In this document: piece after piece, positions 47,500 through 58,951 of the stretch
How positions within the stretch are numbered: the stretch's first letter is position 1
How the letters are laid out: each line of letters opens with the position of its first letter
From: Arcobacter sp.
GTDB lineage: Bacteria > Acidobacteriota > Terriglobia > Bryobacterales > Bryobacteraceae
NCBI GenBank assembly: GCA_020723085.1
Contig: DYJN01000010.1
Location: forward strand, 1 to 64,000
DNA: 64,000 bases
Direction: 5' to 3'
Notes under the pieces: generated by a model
What the model was told of the DNA's origin: nothing
Databases searched by the model: none
Seen by the model: only the letters and a program-made list of their open reading frames with translations
Made by a program: the position numbers and the translations under genes

Positions 47500-48012
47500 G
47501 AAATCACCTCGGCCTCCGGCTGTACAAAGCCGTGCTTTCAGCATATAGTGAAGGCGCCCCAAGGAGGGTTTGGGAGAACATGACGACTGCAATGCGCGCG
47601 TGCGCCGAAGAGATCCGCCAGTGCTGGATCCGCTGCGACTCCGCCTTGGCCGCGGGCGATGCCGGCGGAGCCAATGACGCCTTCGGCCGCGTCTTCGAGA
47701 TCGTGGACGGATTCCCGGTGGAGGACGAGGACGTGCGGGCGCTGGCGCTGCTCTGCATTCTGACATGGGTGAAGGTGGCGCTGGCGCTGGAAGCGGCGGG
47801 ACAGAACGATCCGGCGCTGGAGGCGCAGGCGCACATCTTCGAGCTGCTGGACGCGTACTGGCTGCTCGAGGAAGAGGAGAAGGCGCCGCCGGCGCCGGGC
47901 GCGAAGGAGTTTGAAGGGCTGGAGACGGCGGAGTCGGCCGAGCTGCTCGGACGCCTGTACCTGCTGTGCAGCCGTTATGGGCGGAAGGACACCTTGTACT
48001 GGGGCCGGTGCT

Positions 48013-50022
<2,010 letters not shown>

Positions 50023-50100
50023 GACATGATTTCATCACACTGGCGCCTTCGGCCGGCTCTGGCGGAAATCCCGCGCATCGGATAGAGTGGGAATTTCCTT

Positions 50101-50517
50101 ATGAGCCTTCAAGTGACTGAACGGACCCACGGCGATGTTGTTGTGCTGGAACTCAAAGGGAGCCTGGTGATCGGCGAGCCGGTGGAGGAGTTCCGCCGCA
50201 AGATCGATGAGGCCATCAAAGGCGGGCGCACGCGCCTGGCGCTCGACATGCGCGGCACGGACTACATCGACTCGAGCGGCATGGGCTTTCTCGTGGTGGC
50301 TCACAAGGTGGCTCGCGATGCGGGCGGCATGCTGGCGCTGTTCAACCTCACCGACCGCGTCGTGGATCTGATGCTGCTGACGAAGCTGAGCGGCGTCTTC
50401 CACCTGTACGCGAACGAGCAGGACGCCGTGGATGCCATCCACGGGAAGGACGTGAAGCCGTTCGATCCCGTGGAATACGTGCAGAACCGGGGCGAGGACG
50501 CGCCTGGAGGCGAATGA
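50101..50517 (+). CDS. STAS-domain anti-sigma factor antagonist
   Basis: A 138-residue STAS protein of the SpoIIAA/RsbV type. The phosphorylation motif is DSSGMGFLVV, in which the second Ser (Ser59) should be the target of a partner kinase/anti-sigma factor; unphosphorylated protein would bind that kinase and free a sigma factor. The last 30 residues (FDPVEYVQNRGEDAPGGE) are an extra tail. No anti-sigma factor or phosphatase gene is nearby, so it is a stand-alone switch. rpiB follows 34 bp downstream. Confidence 0.9.
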   Translation: MSLQVTERTHGDVVVLELKGSLVIGEPVEEFRRKIDEAIKGGRTRLALDMRGTDYIDSSGMGFLVVAHKVARDAGGMLALFNLTDRVVDLMLLTKLSGVFHLYANEQDAVDAIHGKDVKPFDPVEYVQNRGEDAPGGE

Positions 50518-50551
50518 GCGGCAGGGGATGCTACACTCGTAGCTTCCCCCC

Positions 50552-50998
50552 ATGAAGATTGCACTTGGAGCGGATCACGCCGGCTTTTCTCTGAAAGAAT
50601 TCCTATGCCGCGAACTGGAAGCCGGCGGGCACGAAGTGACCGATTTCGGCACGCATTCGACCGATTCCACCGACTATCCCGACTACGCCCACAAGGTGGC
50701 GTCCGCCGTGGCGGAAGGCCGCTGCGAGCGGGGCATCCTGGTCTGTTTCACGGGCGTGGGCATGTCGATCTCCGCCAACCGGCACAGGGGCGTGCGCGCC
50801 GCGCTGGCCTACAACGCCGACGTCGTGGAGCTGCTCCGGCGGCACAATGACGCCAACGTGCTGGCGCTTGGGGCCAAGTACGTGAGCCCGGCTCAGGCGC
50901 GGCAATGGGTGAAGACGTTTCTCGAAACTCCATTCGACGGCGGGCGCCACGAACGGCGCGTAAAGAAGATGGAACCAGGAGAGCAGAGCAGCCAATGA
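50552..50998 (+). CDS. rpiB: Ribose-5-phosphate isomerase B
   Basis: A 148-residue RpiB/LacAB-family isomerase, which interconverts ribose 5-phosphate and ribulose 5-phosphate. [11 protein letters not shown] is the N-terminal signature, the catalytic Cys65 is in [15 protein letters not shown], and [13 protein letters not shown] is conserved. Residue 66 is Phe where most members have Gly, a minor variation next to the active site. Its stop overlaps the ATG of glyA by ATGA, so the two are coupled. Confidence 0.93.
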   Translation: MKIALGADHAGFSLKEFLCRELEAGGHEVTDFGTHSTDSTDYPDYAHKVASAVAEGRCERGILVCFTGVGMSISANRHRGVRAALAYNADVVELLRRHNDANVLALGAKYVSPAQARQWVKTFLETPFDGGRHERRVKKMEPGEQSSQ

Positions 50999-52275
50999 CG
51001 GAACAGGAGCGCATGGCCCGGCCGCTGGCCGAAGTGGATCCGGAGATCGCGCAGGCGATCCTGGAGGAAGCCGGGAGGCAGCACTCGCGGCTGGAACTGA
51101 TCGCCAGCGAGAATTTCACCTCCGAGGCCGTGCTGGAAGCCACCGGCAGCGTGTTCACGAACAAGTACGCCGAAGGCTACCCTGGCAGGCGCTACTACGG
51201 GGGCTGCGAGTTTACCGACATCGTGGAGAACCTGGCGCGGGAGCGGGCGAAGAAGCTGTTCGGCGCCGAACACGCCAACGTGCAGCCGCACTCAGGCTCG
51301 CAGGCCAACGAGGCGGCCTATGCCGCGGTGCTGTCGCCGGGCGACACGATTCTCGGCATGAACCTCGCTCACGGCGGGCACCTGACGCACGGCCATCCGC
51401 TGAACTTTTCGGGCAAGACGTACAAGGTGGTCCCATACGGGGTGCGGCGCGAAGACGAGCGGATCGACTATGACGAAGTGGCGCGCCTGGCCCGCGAGCA
51501 CCGGCCGAAGATGGTGGTGGCGGGCGCCAGCGCCTACTCGCGCATCATCGATTTCGCCCGGCTGCGCGAGATCTGCGGCGAGACCGGGGCGCTCCTGATG
51601 GTCGATATGGCGCATTTCAGCGGGATGGTGGCGGCCGGCCTGTATCCGAACCCGTGCCGGTGGGCCGACATCGTCACGACGACCACCCACAAGACTTTGC
51701 GCGGTCCGCGGTCCGGGCTGATCCTGTGCCGGGCGCAATACGCGCAGGCCATCGACAAGACCGTTTTCCCCGGCGTGCAGGGCGGGCCCCTGGTGCATGT
51801 GATCGCCGCCAAGGCTGTCTGTCTCCTCGAAGCCATGCAGCCCGAATTCATCGAATACCAGCGGCGCGTCGTGGCCAACGCCCAGGCGCTGGCAGCCAGC
51901 CTGAGCGCCGCCGGCTACCGCGTGGTGAGCGGCGGCACGGACACGCACGTCATGCTGGTGGACGTCTTCTCCAAAGGGCTGCGCGGCAGGGAGGCGGAGA
52001 AGGCGCTGGACGAGGCGTGGATCACCGTGAACAAGAATTCGATCCCGTTCGACCAGAACCCGCCGCTGAATCCGAGCGGCATCCGGCTGGGCAGCCCGGC
52101 GGTGACGACGCGCGGGTTCAGCGAAGCCGAAATGCGGCTGGTGGGCGAGCTGATCGCCCGGGTGCTCGAGGCGCCTGCCGATCCGGACAACCTCAAGGCC
52201 GTGCGGCGCCGCGTGGAAGAACTCACCGGGCGATTCCCCCTGTATGCCTGGAGGCGCGCCGCTGTGCGGGCGTGA
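50995..52275 (+). CDS. glyA: Serine hydroxymethyltransferase
   Basis: A 426-residue SHMT, which moves the serine C3 to tetrahydrofolate, giving glycine and 5,10-methylene-THF. The PLP Lys233 is in [32 protein letters not shown] and PHSGSQAN are other signatures. Start at the ATG overlapping the rpiB stop. Co-translation with rpiB links one-carbon and pentose phosphate supply for nucleotide synthesis, as in many bacteria. The glycosyltransferase follows 15 bp later. Confidence 0.97.
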   Translation: MTEQERMARPLAEVDPEIAQAILEEAGRQHSRLELIASENFTSEAVLEATGSVFTNKYAEGYPGRRYYGGCEFTDIVENLARERAKKLFGAEHANVQPHSGSQANEAAYAAVLSPGDTILGMNLAHGGHLTHGHPLNFSGKTYKVVPYGVRREDERIDYDEVARLAREHRPKMVVAGASAYSRIIDFARLREICGETGALLMVDMAHFSGMVAAGLYPNPCRWADIVTTTTHKTLRGPRSGLILCRAQYAQAIDKTVFPGVQGGPLVHVIAAKAVCLLEAMQPEFIEYQRRVVANAQALAASLSAAGYRVVSGGTDTHVMLVDVFSKGLRGREAEKALDEAWITVNKNSIPFDQNPPLNPSGIRLGSPAVTTRGFSEAEMRLVGELIARVLEAPADPDNLKAVRRRVEELTGRFPLYAWRRAAVRA

Positions 52276-52290
52276 GCCTGGGAGAAGGAC

Positions 52291-53469
52291 GTGCCGTTGC
52301 GGATCCTGATCGACGCCCGCCACGTCAGGGATTTCGGCTACGGCACTTACATCCGCAACCTGCTGCGGGGGCTGGCGGCGATCGGCGCGCCGCATGAGTT
52401 CCTGCTGACAGTGCGCGGCGCGGACCGGGAAGAACTCGAGGGGCTGCCGGAGAATTTCCACCCGGTGCCCTACGAGCGTCCGGACTCGGAGCCTCGCGAC
52501 CGGATCCTGTTCTCCGTGTTCGCACGCAAGCAGATTCCCTCGCTCGTGCACATTCCGCTGGCGCGCGTGCCGTTGCTTCTTCCGCGCCCTTACGTCGTCA
52601 CCATACATGACATCTCCAGCCTGGTGCTCGAGCAGGCGTCCGGCTGGAGAGGCGAGATCGAGCAGGCGCTGCTGCGGCGCGCGTTGCTGGGAGCGGCCTG
52701 TGTGATCGCCGTCAGCGAGTGGACGCGCAACGACCTGATCTCCCTCATGGGGCTCCCGCCAGGCAAGATCCGCCGCATTTACGGCGCCGTCGATCCCAGC
52801 TTCCTCGATCCGCGCCCGGCGCGCTGGGCGCGCGCGGCGGGTCCGGAGGCGCGCGAGCAGGAGCGGAGACGGGAGCTCGAACGCTACCAGGTTCATTACC
52901 CGTACCTGCTCTACGCCGGCACCATCCGGTCGCAGAAGAACATCCCGAGGCTGGTGGAAGCGTTCGCCCTCGTGCGGGGCAAGCTTCAGGATCATCCGCG
53001 CTGGAAAGAGCTGCGCCTGATCATCATCGGCGACGTGATCTCCCGTTGCTCGGCCGTGCGGCAGGCCGTGATTCAATCCCGCGTGGAGCCCTACGTGCGC
53101 TTCCTGGGCTTCGTGCCCAAAGAGACGCTGCGGGTCTTTTATGAATCGGCGGCGGCGTTTGTCTTTCCCTCCCTGTACGAAGGCTTCGGCCTGCCGCCGC
53201 TGGAAGCGATGGCCTGCGGGACGCCCGTGGTGTGCTCGTCCGCGACCTCGCTGCCGGAAGCCGTGGGCGACGCGGCTGAGATGGTGAGCCCGGACAACGT
53301 GTTCGACCTCTCCCGCGGAATCCTGGAAGTGCTGTTGAACGATGAGAGACGGAAGCAGCTGATCGAGCGCGGCGGACGGCGTGTGCGCGAGTTCCGCTGG
53401 GAGTCAACGGCGGCGCAGGTGCTCGCCATCTACGAGGCGGTGGCGATGGGCAAGCCGCTGCCGGAGTGA
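52291..53469 (+). CDS. GT4-family glycosyltransferase
   Basis: A 392-residue GT-B glycosyltransferase. The N-terminal domain begins LRILIDARHVRDFGYGTYIRNLLRGL, which is the acceptor-side signature of GT4; the donor-side domain has YAGTIRSQKNIPRLVEAFA and the EX7E motif SLYEGFGLPPLEAMACGTP. It transfers a sugar from a nucleotide-sugar donor, possibly for cell-surface glycan or glycolipid. Starts at a GTG with GGAGAAGG upstream. Its end overlaps that of the convergent XRE gene by 40 bp. Confidence 0.9.
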   Translation: MPLRILIDARHVRDFGYGTYIRNLLRGLAAIGAPHEFLLTVRGADREELEGLPENFHPVPYERPDSEPRDRILFSVFARKQIPSLVHIPLARVPLLLPRPYVVTIHDISSLVLEQASGWRGEIEQALLRRALLGAACVIAVSEWTRNDLISLMGLPPGKIRRIYGAVDPSFLDPRPARWARAAGPEAREQERRRELERYQVHYPYLLYAGTIRSQKNIPRLVEAFALVRGKLQDHPRWKELRLIIIGDVISRCSAVRQAVIQSRVEPYVRFLGFVPKETLRVFYESAAAFVFPSLYEGFGLPPLEAMACGTPVVCSSATSLPEAVGDAAEMVSPDNVFDLSRGILEVLLNDERRKQLIERGGRRVREFRWESTAAQVLAIYEAVAMGKPLPE

Positions 53470-54182
53470 GAGAAGGGGTCGAACGGCCGCGGATCCGGAC
53501 CGGCCCAGATCAGACTTCCCCGCACGACGGACAGCAGCGATTGCCCCTCCAGCGGAATGCACGCCGGGCCGCCGCCGTCTTCGAGCGCCTTCTGGCCGAG
53601 CAGAACCAGCGTTCCCGCCTCCGCCCGGATGCGCCGCACGAGCCCCGCGCCGCCCCAGCGCAACACGTACCAGAGATCCGGCAGGCACCGCAGCCGCCAT
53701 TCTTCGTCTTCGGCCACCAGCGCAAAAACCCCCGGACACCGGGCGAAAGGCACGCCGGGATCCGGCTCCAGCGGCGCCAGAAACAGCCGGCGCATTCCCT
53801 CGCAGATTGGCGATCCCGTGAGAATCCATTCCGCCACCTGAGAGGTGTCCGGGAAGGGAAATGAAGGGCCAATGTAGCCCGTCAATACGGGTACCCGCGT
53901 CTTTTTTCTGCCCTGTCCGCGCCGCGTCAGAAGAATCTCATCCAGCTCTTCAGGCGCAATCAGATCGCCGAGCCCCCAGCCCAGGCTCGCCAGAATGGCG
54001 TCCGCGACGTGCGGAGTCAGGGTCCGCTTTCCGGACAGAATATGGTGCAGATGGGGCTGTGAAATTCCCGTCAGGCGGGCGAGTCCGCGCTCCGTGTATT
54101 CGCCATTGACCAGCAGCGCCGCCGCGCGCCGGACCAGACGCTGAAGGAGCTTTTCGAACCCAGGCCCAGGGGGCGAGTCCAC
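53430..54182 (-). CDS. XRE-type transcriptional regulator
   Basis: A 250-residue protein with a helix-turn-helix domain at about 27-78 (TERGLARLTGISQPHLHHILSGKRTLTPHVADAIL, turn at TGISQPHLHHILSG). The C-terminal 170 residues have two conserved-looking halves (TRVPVLTGYIGPSFPFPD and RIRAEAGTLVLLGQKALED) and a general likeness to CI-type repressors, but I see no Ser-Lys dyad of the S24 peptidase fold. It starts at a GTG behind AGGAGA. Its promoter contains a palindromic operator, so it is likely autoregulated. It may control the divergent zinc-finger gene as well. Confidence 0.78.
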   Translation of the reverse strand: MDSPPGPGFEKLLQRLVRRAAALLVNGEYTERGLARLTGISQPHLHHILSGKRTLTPHVADAILASLGWGLGDLIAPEELDEILLTRRGQGRKKTRVPVLTGYIGPSFPFPDTSQVAEWILTGSPICEGMRRLFLAPLEPDPGVPFARCPGVFALVAEDEEWRLRCLPDLWYVLRWGGAGLVRRIRAEAGTLVLLGQKALEDGGGPACIPLEGQSLLSVVRGSLIWAGPDPRPFDPFSHSGSGLPIATAS

Positions 54183-54200
54183 CTGATTTCTCCTTGAAAT

Positions 54201-54229
54201 AGGATAGTACTAGTACGACTGGTACTCAA
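54201..54229 (-). promoter_or_regulatory. Promoter of the XRE gene with operator in the spacer
   Basis: On the minus strand TTGAGT (54229-54224) and TATCCT (54206-54201) lie 17 bases apart, a plausible sigma-70 promoter. The spacer holds the perfect palindrome GTACTAGTAC (54207-54216), and AGTAC (54212-54216) with GTACT (54222-54226) form a second inverted repeat. A repressor bound here would block RNA polymerase. The transcript would start near 54194, only about 12 bases before the GTG. Confidence 0.55.
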
Positions 54230-54454
54230 CTGTGCGCCAAAAGATTGACTGGATTTAATCTAATAGCGGGGGTTCGCCTAACGCCTTGTGTTTACATCAG
54301 ATCGCGTCAGGGTTGCGGGTTCGGGCCGGAATTGCCGGAAGGCGGCAGGGACTATCCCGTTGACCGAATGGGCTGTCCGCCCAAGCTTGGAGGCAGGGAA
54401 GAACGGACCCGCGCAACGAAGCCGTGGGCCCGATAACACGAGGAAAGAACCAAA
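54230..54454. other. Intergenic region between XRE promoter and zinc-finger gene
   Basis: Non-coding remainder of the divergent region. It is less GC-rich close to the XRE operator (TTGACTGGATTTAATCTAAT) and should hold the promoter of the zinc-finger gene, but I find no well-spaced -35/-10 pair. No riboswitch or RNA gene is seen. Confidence 0.4.
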
Positions 54455-55027
54455 ATGGAGTGGACCCGTTCCGAAACCATTGGCTTGGCATCGATGAAAT
54501 GCGTGCACTGTCACGGCCTGGGCTTGAGAGAGGCCCGCGGCAAGATGGTGCCCTGCGCCTGCGTGTACCGCAGCATTTTCCGCGCCTGCCACGCGCGGTT
54601 CAGGAAATGCGTCGAGCAGGAAAAGCGCTACAGCCGTGTTTCCATCGAGTATTCGCCGCGCGGCGGCCGGCGCATCACGTGGGGTATGAAGAACGAGGAA
54701 TACATTGCGGACTTTTATCTGGTGAGCCGGCGTCATCTGACGCCGCAAGAGTGGCTGCTGTTCCGGTATCATTTCCTGCTCGGGGCTGACGCCAAGCTCT
54801 GCATCCGGAAGCTGAAACTCGACCGCGGCCAGTTCTTTCATGCGGTGTACCGAATTGAGGCGAAATTGGGGAAGGTGTTCCGCGAACTTCAGCCCTATTC
54901 TCTCTACCCGCTGGACGAGTATTTCCATGGGCGCACGGAAAATCCCTGGCGGAGCATGGATGCTGAAGAACGGCCGCGGCAGCCCGCGGGGGGCAAGCGC
55001 GCGGCGCCTGTGAGAAGAGTGGCCTAA
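54455..55027 (+). CDS. Zinc-finger protein with sigma-region-4-like helices, function unknown
   Basis: A 190-residue protein. The N-terminal part has a four-cysteine cluster CVHCHGLG...CAC (Cys16, Cys19, Cys34, Cys36), similar to a half DnaJ zinc finger. Residues 95-155 (LTPQEWLLFRYHFLLGADAK, then KLDRGQFFHAVYRIEAKLGK) look like a sigma-70 region 4-type helix-turn-helix. The tail is basic and rich in Pro and Ala. No known family is recognised; a DNA-binding accessory factor is a reasonable guess. GAGGAAAG lies 8 bases before the ATG at 54455. It is divergent from the XRE gene across a 272-bp region. Confidence 0.7.
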   Translation: MEWTRSETIGLASMKCVHCHGLGLREARGKMVPCACVYRSIFRACHARFRKCVEQEKRYSRVSIEYSPRGGRRITWGMKNEEYIADFYLVSRRHLTPQEWLLFRYHFLLGADAKLCIRKLKLDRGQFFHAVYRIEAKLGKVFRELQPYSLYPLDEYFHGRTENPWRSMDAEERPRQPAGGKRAAPVRRVA

Positions 55028-55066
55028 GGCCGGAGGCGCGGGCGCGGCGGGCGGCCGGGAAGCGGA

Positions 55067-56395
55067 TCAGAGAAGCTGAGCGCCCAGGGTGCGGAGCTTC
55101 CCGGCGATGTCCTCGTAACCCCGCTCGATCAGGTTCATGTTGGAGATGCGGGACTCGCCCTCGGCGGCGAGGGCCGCGATGAGGTAGCTGAATCCGGCGC
55201 GCAGGTCCGGGATCTCGATGTCGGCTCCGTGCAGGGGCGTGGGGCCGACGATGACAGCCGAATGGCGGTAATTGCGCTGTCCGAAGCGGCAGCGCAGGCC
55301 TCCGAGGCACTCGCGGTAGAGCTGGATCTGCGCGCCCATCCGGCGCAGGGCCTCGACGTAGCCGAAGCGGTCCTCGTAGACGGTCTCATGGACGATGGAC
55401 ACGCCGTCGGCCTGCGTCAGCGCGATGACGAAGGGCTGCTGGTAATCGGTGGAGAAGCCGGGGTAGACATCGGTCTCGACCGCCGTGGACCGCAGGCGAT
55501 CTCCTGCGCGCCAGAATTCGATGCCCTCGCCGGTGACGCGGAAGTCGCCGCCGATCTGGCGGAGCCGGTTGAGAAACGTCATCATGGGCGCCTGTTGGGC
55601 GTGGCGCACGAAGATGCGGCCGTGCGTGGCCACGGCCGCGCAGGCCCAGGAGGCGGCCTCGAGGCGGTCCGGGATGGCCTCGTGTTCGAAGCCGCGCAGC
55701 TGTTTCACGCCGAGGATCTTGATCACCCGGTCGACGTCGACGCTGATGACGGCGCCCATCTTCTGGAGCACCATGATCAGGTCCATGATCTCCGGCTCGA
55801 CGGCGGCGTTGGACAGCTCGGTGACGCCCTCGGCGAGCACGGCGGACAGGATCACCTGTTCGGTGGCGCCGACGCTTGGGTAATCCAGCCGGATCTTGTT
55901 GCCCTGAAGCCGCGTGGCCGTCAGGTGGGCGTCATGGGCCTCCTCATGCAGGACGGCGCCGAGATCCTGCAGGGCGCGCAGATGGAAATCCACCGGACGC
56001 GAGCCGATGCGGCAGCCGCCCAGCGAAGGCACGGGCGCGGTGCCGCAGCGGGCCAGCAGCGGGCCGCAGGTAAGAATCGGGATCCGGCTGCGCCCGGAGA
56101 AATCGCGCAGGACCGAACGCTCCATGGGCCGCAGGTTGGCCGCGCGGATCTCCAGGACGCCGGACTCGATTTCGCGGACCTCGCCGCCCAATGCGTGGAT
56201 CAGTTCCGCCGTGATGCTGACGTCGAGAATGCGCGCCACGTTGCGCAGCACGCACTTCTCGTGCGTGAGCAGCGCGGCGACCATGATCTTCGGCAGGGCG
56301 TTCTTGGCGCCGCGCAGGGCGACCTCGCCCGCCAGCGGCCTGCCGCCGCGCAGGACCATCGTGTCGGACTTGAGGGCGGGACCGGGAAGAGTCAT
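55067..56395 (-). CDS. murA: UDP-N-acetylglucosamine 1-carboxyvinyltransferase
   Basis: A 442-residue MurA, the first committed enzyme of peptidoglycan synthesis, which adds enolpyruvate to UDP-GlcNAc. The catalytic Cys is Cys128 in LGGCRIGSRPVDFH, so it should be fosfomycin-sensitive. LRGAKNALPKIM near residue 28 carries the Lys-Asn pair. Its ATG directly abuts the TAG stop of ftsZ, so it is the last gene of the division cluster; in most bacteria murA lies elsewhere. Confidence 0.95.
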   Translation of the reverse strand: MTLPGPALKSDTMVLRGGRPLAGEVALRGAKNALPKIMVAALLTHEKCVLRNVARILDVSITAELIHALGGEVREIESGVLEIRAANLRPMERSVLRDFSGRSRIPILTCGPLLARCGTAPVPSLGGCRIGSRPVDFHLRALQDLGAVLHEEAHDAHLTATRLQGNKIRLDYPSVGATEQVILSAVLAEGVTELSNAAVEPEIMDLIMVLQKMGAVISVDVDRVIKILGVKQLRGFEHEAIPDRLEAASWACAAVATHGRIFVRHAQQAPMMTFLNRLRQIGGDFRVTGEGIEFWRAGDRLRSTAVETDVYPGFSTDYQQPFVIALTQADGVSIVHETVYEDRFGYVEALRRMGAQIQLYRECLGGLRCRFGQRNYRHSAVIVGPTPLHGADIEIPDLRAGFSYLIAALAAEGESRISNMNLIERGYEDIAGKLRTLGAQLL

Positions 56396-57706
56396 CTACT
56401 GGAACAATTTTCGCTCACGCCGGAGCACCGGCGGCGTCTCGAGGTCATCGAAGGGCAAAATCTCGTCCGGGGAACCGGCGGGCGGCGGGGCGGCCTGCGG
56501 AGGCGGTCCGGAGACGGGCAAGGTCTCATCCGGCTCGGACTCGAGGTCGAAGACCGTTTCTTCCACAGGTGCGGCGTCTTCGTCCTGCGCCTCTTCCTCC
56601 GCCACATGGCGGGCCTCGGGCGCCGGCGTTTCGACGATCATGGGTTCGGAGACGGGCTCCGCCGGGGCCGGCGGGGCGGGACGGCGCAGCGCGGCGATCT
56701 GCGGGGGTTCCACTTCCGGCAGTCCCTCGCGGAGGAAGCCGGTGGCGATGACCGTGATCCGCACTTCGTCCTGAAGCGAGGGGTCAGGCACAAGGCCGAA
56801 ATTGATCTGGACGTCGGGGTTGCCGGTCGCCTCGCGGATCAGGCGGCAGGCCTCGTGCATTTCGTGGAGGCTGAGGCTGGGCGGGGCCGTGATGTTGAGC
56901 AGGATGGCGCGCGCGCCCTGCAGGCCGCCCTCTTCAAGCAACGGGCAGGCGATGGCGCCGCGGGCTGCCTCCACGGCGGCCTCCGGTCCTTTGGCCGTGG
57001 CCGTGCCCATGATGGCGAAGCCCATGCCGAGCATGATGGCGCGGACGTCGGCGAAGTCGCGGTTGATCAGTCCCGGCGTGGTGATGATGTCGCTGATGCC
57101 CTGCACGCCCTGCCGCAGCACGTCGTCGGCGAGGCGGAAGGCTTCGAAGAACGAGGTGCCGGGCGGCACGAGCTCAATGAGCCGGTCGTTGGGAATCGAG
57201 ATGACGCAGTCGACGGTAGCGTGCAGTTCGGCCAGGCCGCGCTCGGCCTGTTTCATGCGGCGGGGCCCCTCAAAGGCGAATGGCTTGGTGACCACGGCAA
57301 CGGTCAGCGCGCCGAGTTCCTTGGCCAGCGCGGCCACCACGGGCGCCGCGCCCGTGCCGGTTCCGCCTCCGAGTCCGGCGGCGATGAACACCATGTCGGC
57401 GCCTTCCAGCACCTCGATGATCCTGTCGGTATCCTCGAGCGCCGCCTTGCGGCCGACTTCCGGGTCCGACCCGGCGCCGAGCCCGTGCGTGATGCGCGCG
57501 CCCAGCGCGATCTTGTTGAGCACGGGAGAGGACCGCAGGGCCTGCGCGTCGGTGTTCATCACGAAGAACTCGACGCCGCGCACGCCCGCATCGACCATGC
57601 GGCCGACGGCGTTCGAGCCGCCTCCGCCAATGCCCGCCACTTTGATCCGCGTGCCGCCGAGCACCTCGTCCTGTATCTCGAATTTCAACGGTTCCAGTTC
57701 TGCCAT
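56396..57706 (-). CDS. ftsZ: Cell division GTPase FtsZ
   Basis: A 436-residue FtsZ. The GTP-binding signature is GLGGGTGTGAAPV (112-124), the T7 loop NRDFADVRAIM, and the tubulin-like fold runs to about 320. A variable acidic linker (about 325-420, rich in Pro, Glu, Ala) ends in the conserved C-terminal peptide LETPPVLRRERKLFQ, which binds FtsA. I start at the ATG at 57706; an open frame upstream overlaps ftsA. It forms the Z ring at midcell. Confidence 0.96.
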   Translation of the reverse strand: MAELEPLKFEIQDEVLGGTRIKVAGIGGGGSNAVGRMVDAGVRGVEFFVMNTDAQALRSSPVLNKIALGARITHGLGAGSDPEVGRKAALEDTDRIIEVLEGADMVFIAAGLGGGTGTGAAPVVAALAKELGALTVAVVTKPFAFEGPRRMKQAERGLAELHATVDCVISIPNDRLIELVPPGTSFFEAFRLADDVLRQGVQGISDIITTPGLINRDFADVRAIMLGMGFAIMGTATAKGPEAAVEAARGAIACPLLEEGGLQGARAILLNITAPPSLSLHEMHEACRLIREATGNPDVQINFGLVPDPSLQDEVRITVIATGFLREGLPEVEPPQIAALRRPAPPAPAEPVSEPMIVETPAPEARHVAEEEAQDEDAAPVEETVFDLESEPDETLPVSGPPPQAAPPPAGSPDEILPFDDLETPPVLRRERKLFQ

Positions 57707-57747
57707 GGCAACCTCGTCCCTTGGCGCGCCCGGAGCGCGCATTTTCC

Positions 57748-58947
57748 CTATTTTCCCCGAAACAGGCCTAACAGTCCCGGACCGCCGGAGCCGTCCCTGC
57801 GATATTGCAGGCGCGCGGAGTACATGGCCAGTCCGGCGGCGGTGGTCCAGACCGGCGAGCACAGCTCCTCCGGCCAGTCCAGGATGCCCTGCGCCAGGCC
57901 CAGCCGCGCCGGGCAGCCCAGGATCCGTTCCGCTTCCTGCACCATGCCGTCCAGCAGCGCGCCGCCGCCGCACAATACCAGGCCCTCCCCGAGAGACAGG
58001 TCGCGCGCGTGCTGCCGCCGGCACTTTTCGATGATCTCGAACAGCTGGTCGGCGCGCGCCTCCAGAGTCTCCACCAGCGAGCGGCGGCTGATCTCCTTGC
58101 CCGTGCGCCCGCCCTCCCCGGGCAGCCCGATCACAATGTTGTCGCCCGAAGCCGATGCATGCGCGCAGCCATAGCCTAGCTTCAGTCTTTCCGCCTCCTC
58201 GTAAGACACGCCGTGCACTACAAAAATGTCGTGCGTGAAGTGGTCGCCCGACACTGGAAGCCCGGCGGCGAACAGCATCGAGTCGCCGTCGTAGATCACC
58301 GTGTTGGAAGCGTGCGCGCCGATGTCGAGCAGCGCCACGCCTCCGGCGCGCTCCTCGGGAAGGATCGAAGCGTAGGCGGCGGCCATGGCTTCGAACACGG
58401 TCTCTTCCACCTGCAGGTCAGCCTGCTGCACGGCGCTCACCAGAGCCTGATGCTCCTGCCGCGAGGCGGTGATGAGCAGGGCATGCGCCTCCAGCCGCTC
58501 GCACTCGACGTTGATCGGGTGCGGCATGGGCGGACGCCCGTCGAGCGTGAAGTCCTGCGGCAGCACCTGGAGCAGCAGCCGGTCCTGCTCCAGCGGAGTC
58601 TTGGCGGCGAATTTCAGCGCCTGCGCGAGATCCTCCGCCTGCACGCGGCGGCGCGGGCCGAATTCATAGACGCCGCGCCCCTGGCGGCAGCGCACGCCCG
58701 GCCCGCCCGCGCCGACGACGGCGGAGACCACGGGCTGGCCCGTCCGGCGCGAGCAGGCTTCGGCCACCTGCCGAACCGAGGAGGCCACCGCGTTCTGGTC
58801 GGCGATCTGGCCCCGGTGCCATCCGCGCGAGAGCGCGGCGGCGTGCGCGACGTACCGGACAAGCCCGTTTTCCAGTGATACGACGACCAAGCGCGTCCAG
58901 TTGCTGCCCAGGTCGAGTCCGGCTGCGAGTTCGACTCGTTTTGCCAC
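57748..58947 (-). CDS. ftsA: Cell division protein FtsA
   Basis: A 399-residue FtsA, the actin-like protein that anchors FtsZ to the membrane. The N-terminal phosphate loop is ELAAGLDLGSNWTRLVVV, the second ATP motif GVALLDIGAHASNTVIYDG, and LVLCGGGALLDGMV near the C-terminus is the adenosine motif. The last residues (GLLGLFRGK) form a short amphipathic helix that would bind the membrane. It starts 4 bp after the ftsQ stop. Confidence 0.93.
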   Translation of the reverse strand: MAKRVELAAGLDLGSNWTRLVVVSLENGLVRYVAHAAALSRGWHRGQIADQNAVASSVRQVAEACSRRTGQPVVSAVVGAGGPGVRCRQGRGVYEFGPRRRVQAEDLAQALKFAAKTPLEQDRLLLQVLPQDFTLDGRPPMPHPINVECERLEAHALLITASRQEHQALVSAVQQADLQVEETVFEAMAAAYASILPEERAGGVALLDIGAHASNTVIYDGDSMLFAAGLPVSGDHFTHDIFVVHGVSYEEAERLKLGYGCAHASASGDNIVIGLPGEGGRTGKEISRRSLVETLEARADQLFEIIEKCRRQHARDLSLGEGLVLCGGGALLDGMVQEAERILGCPARLGLAQGILDWPEELCSPVWTTAAGLAMYSARLQYRRDGSGGPGLLGLFRGK

Positions 58948-58951
58948 GGTT

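Noticed and set aside
55229-58174. A 981-codon open frame on the plus strand
   Set aside because: Antisense to murA, ftsZ and ftsA, which are certain.
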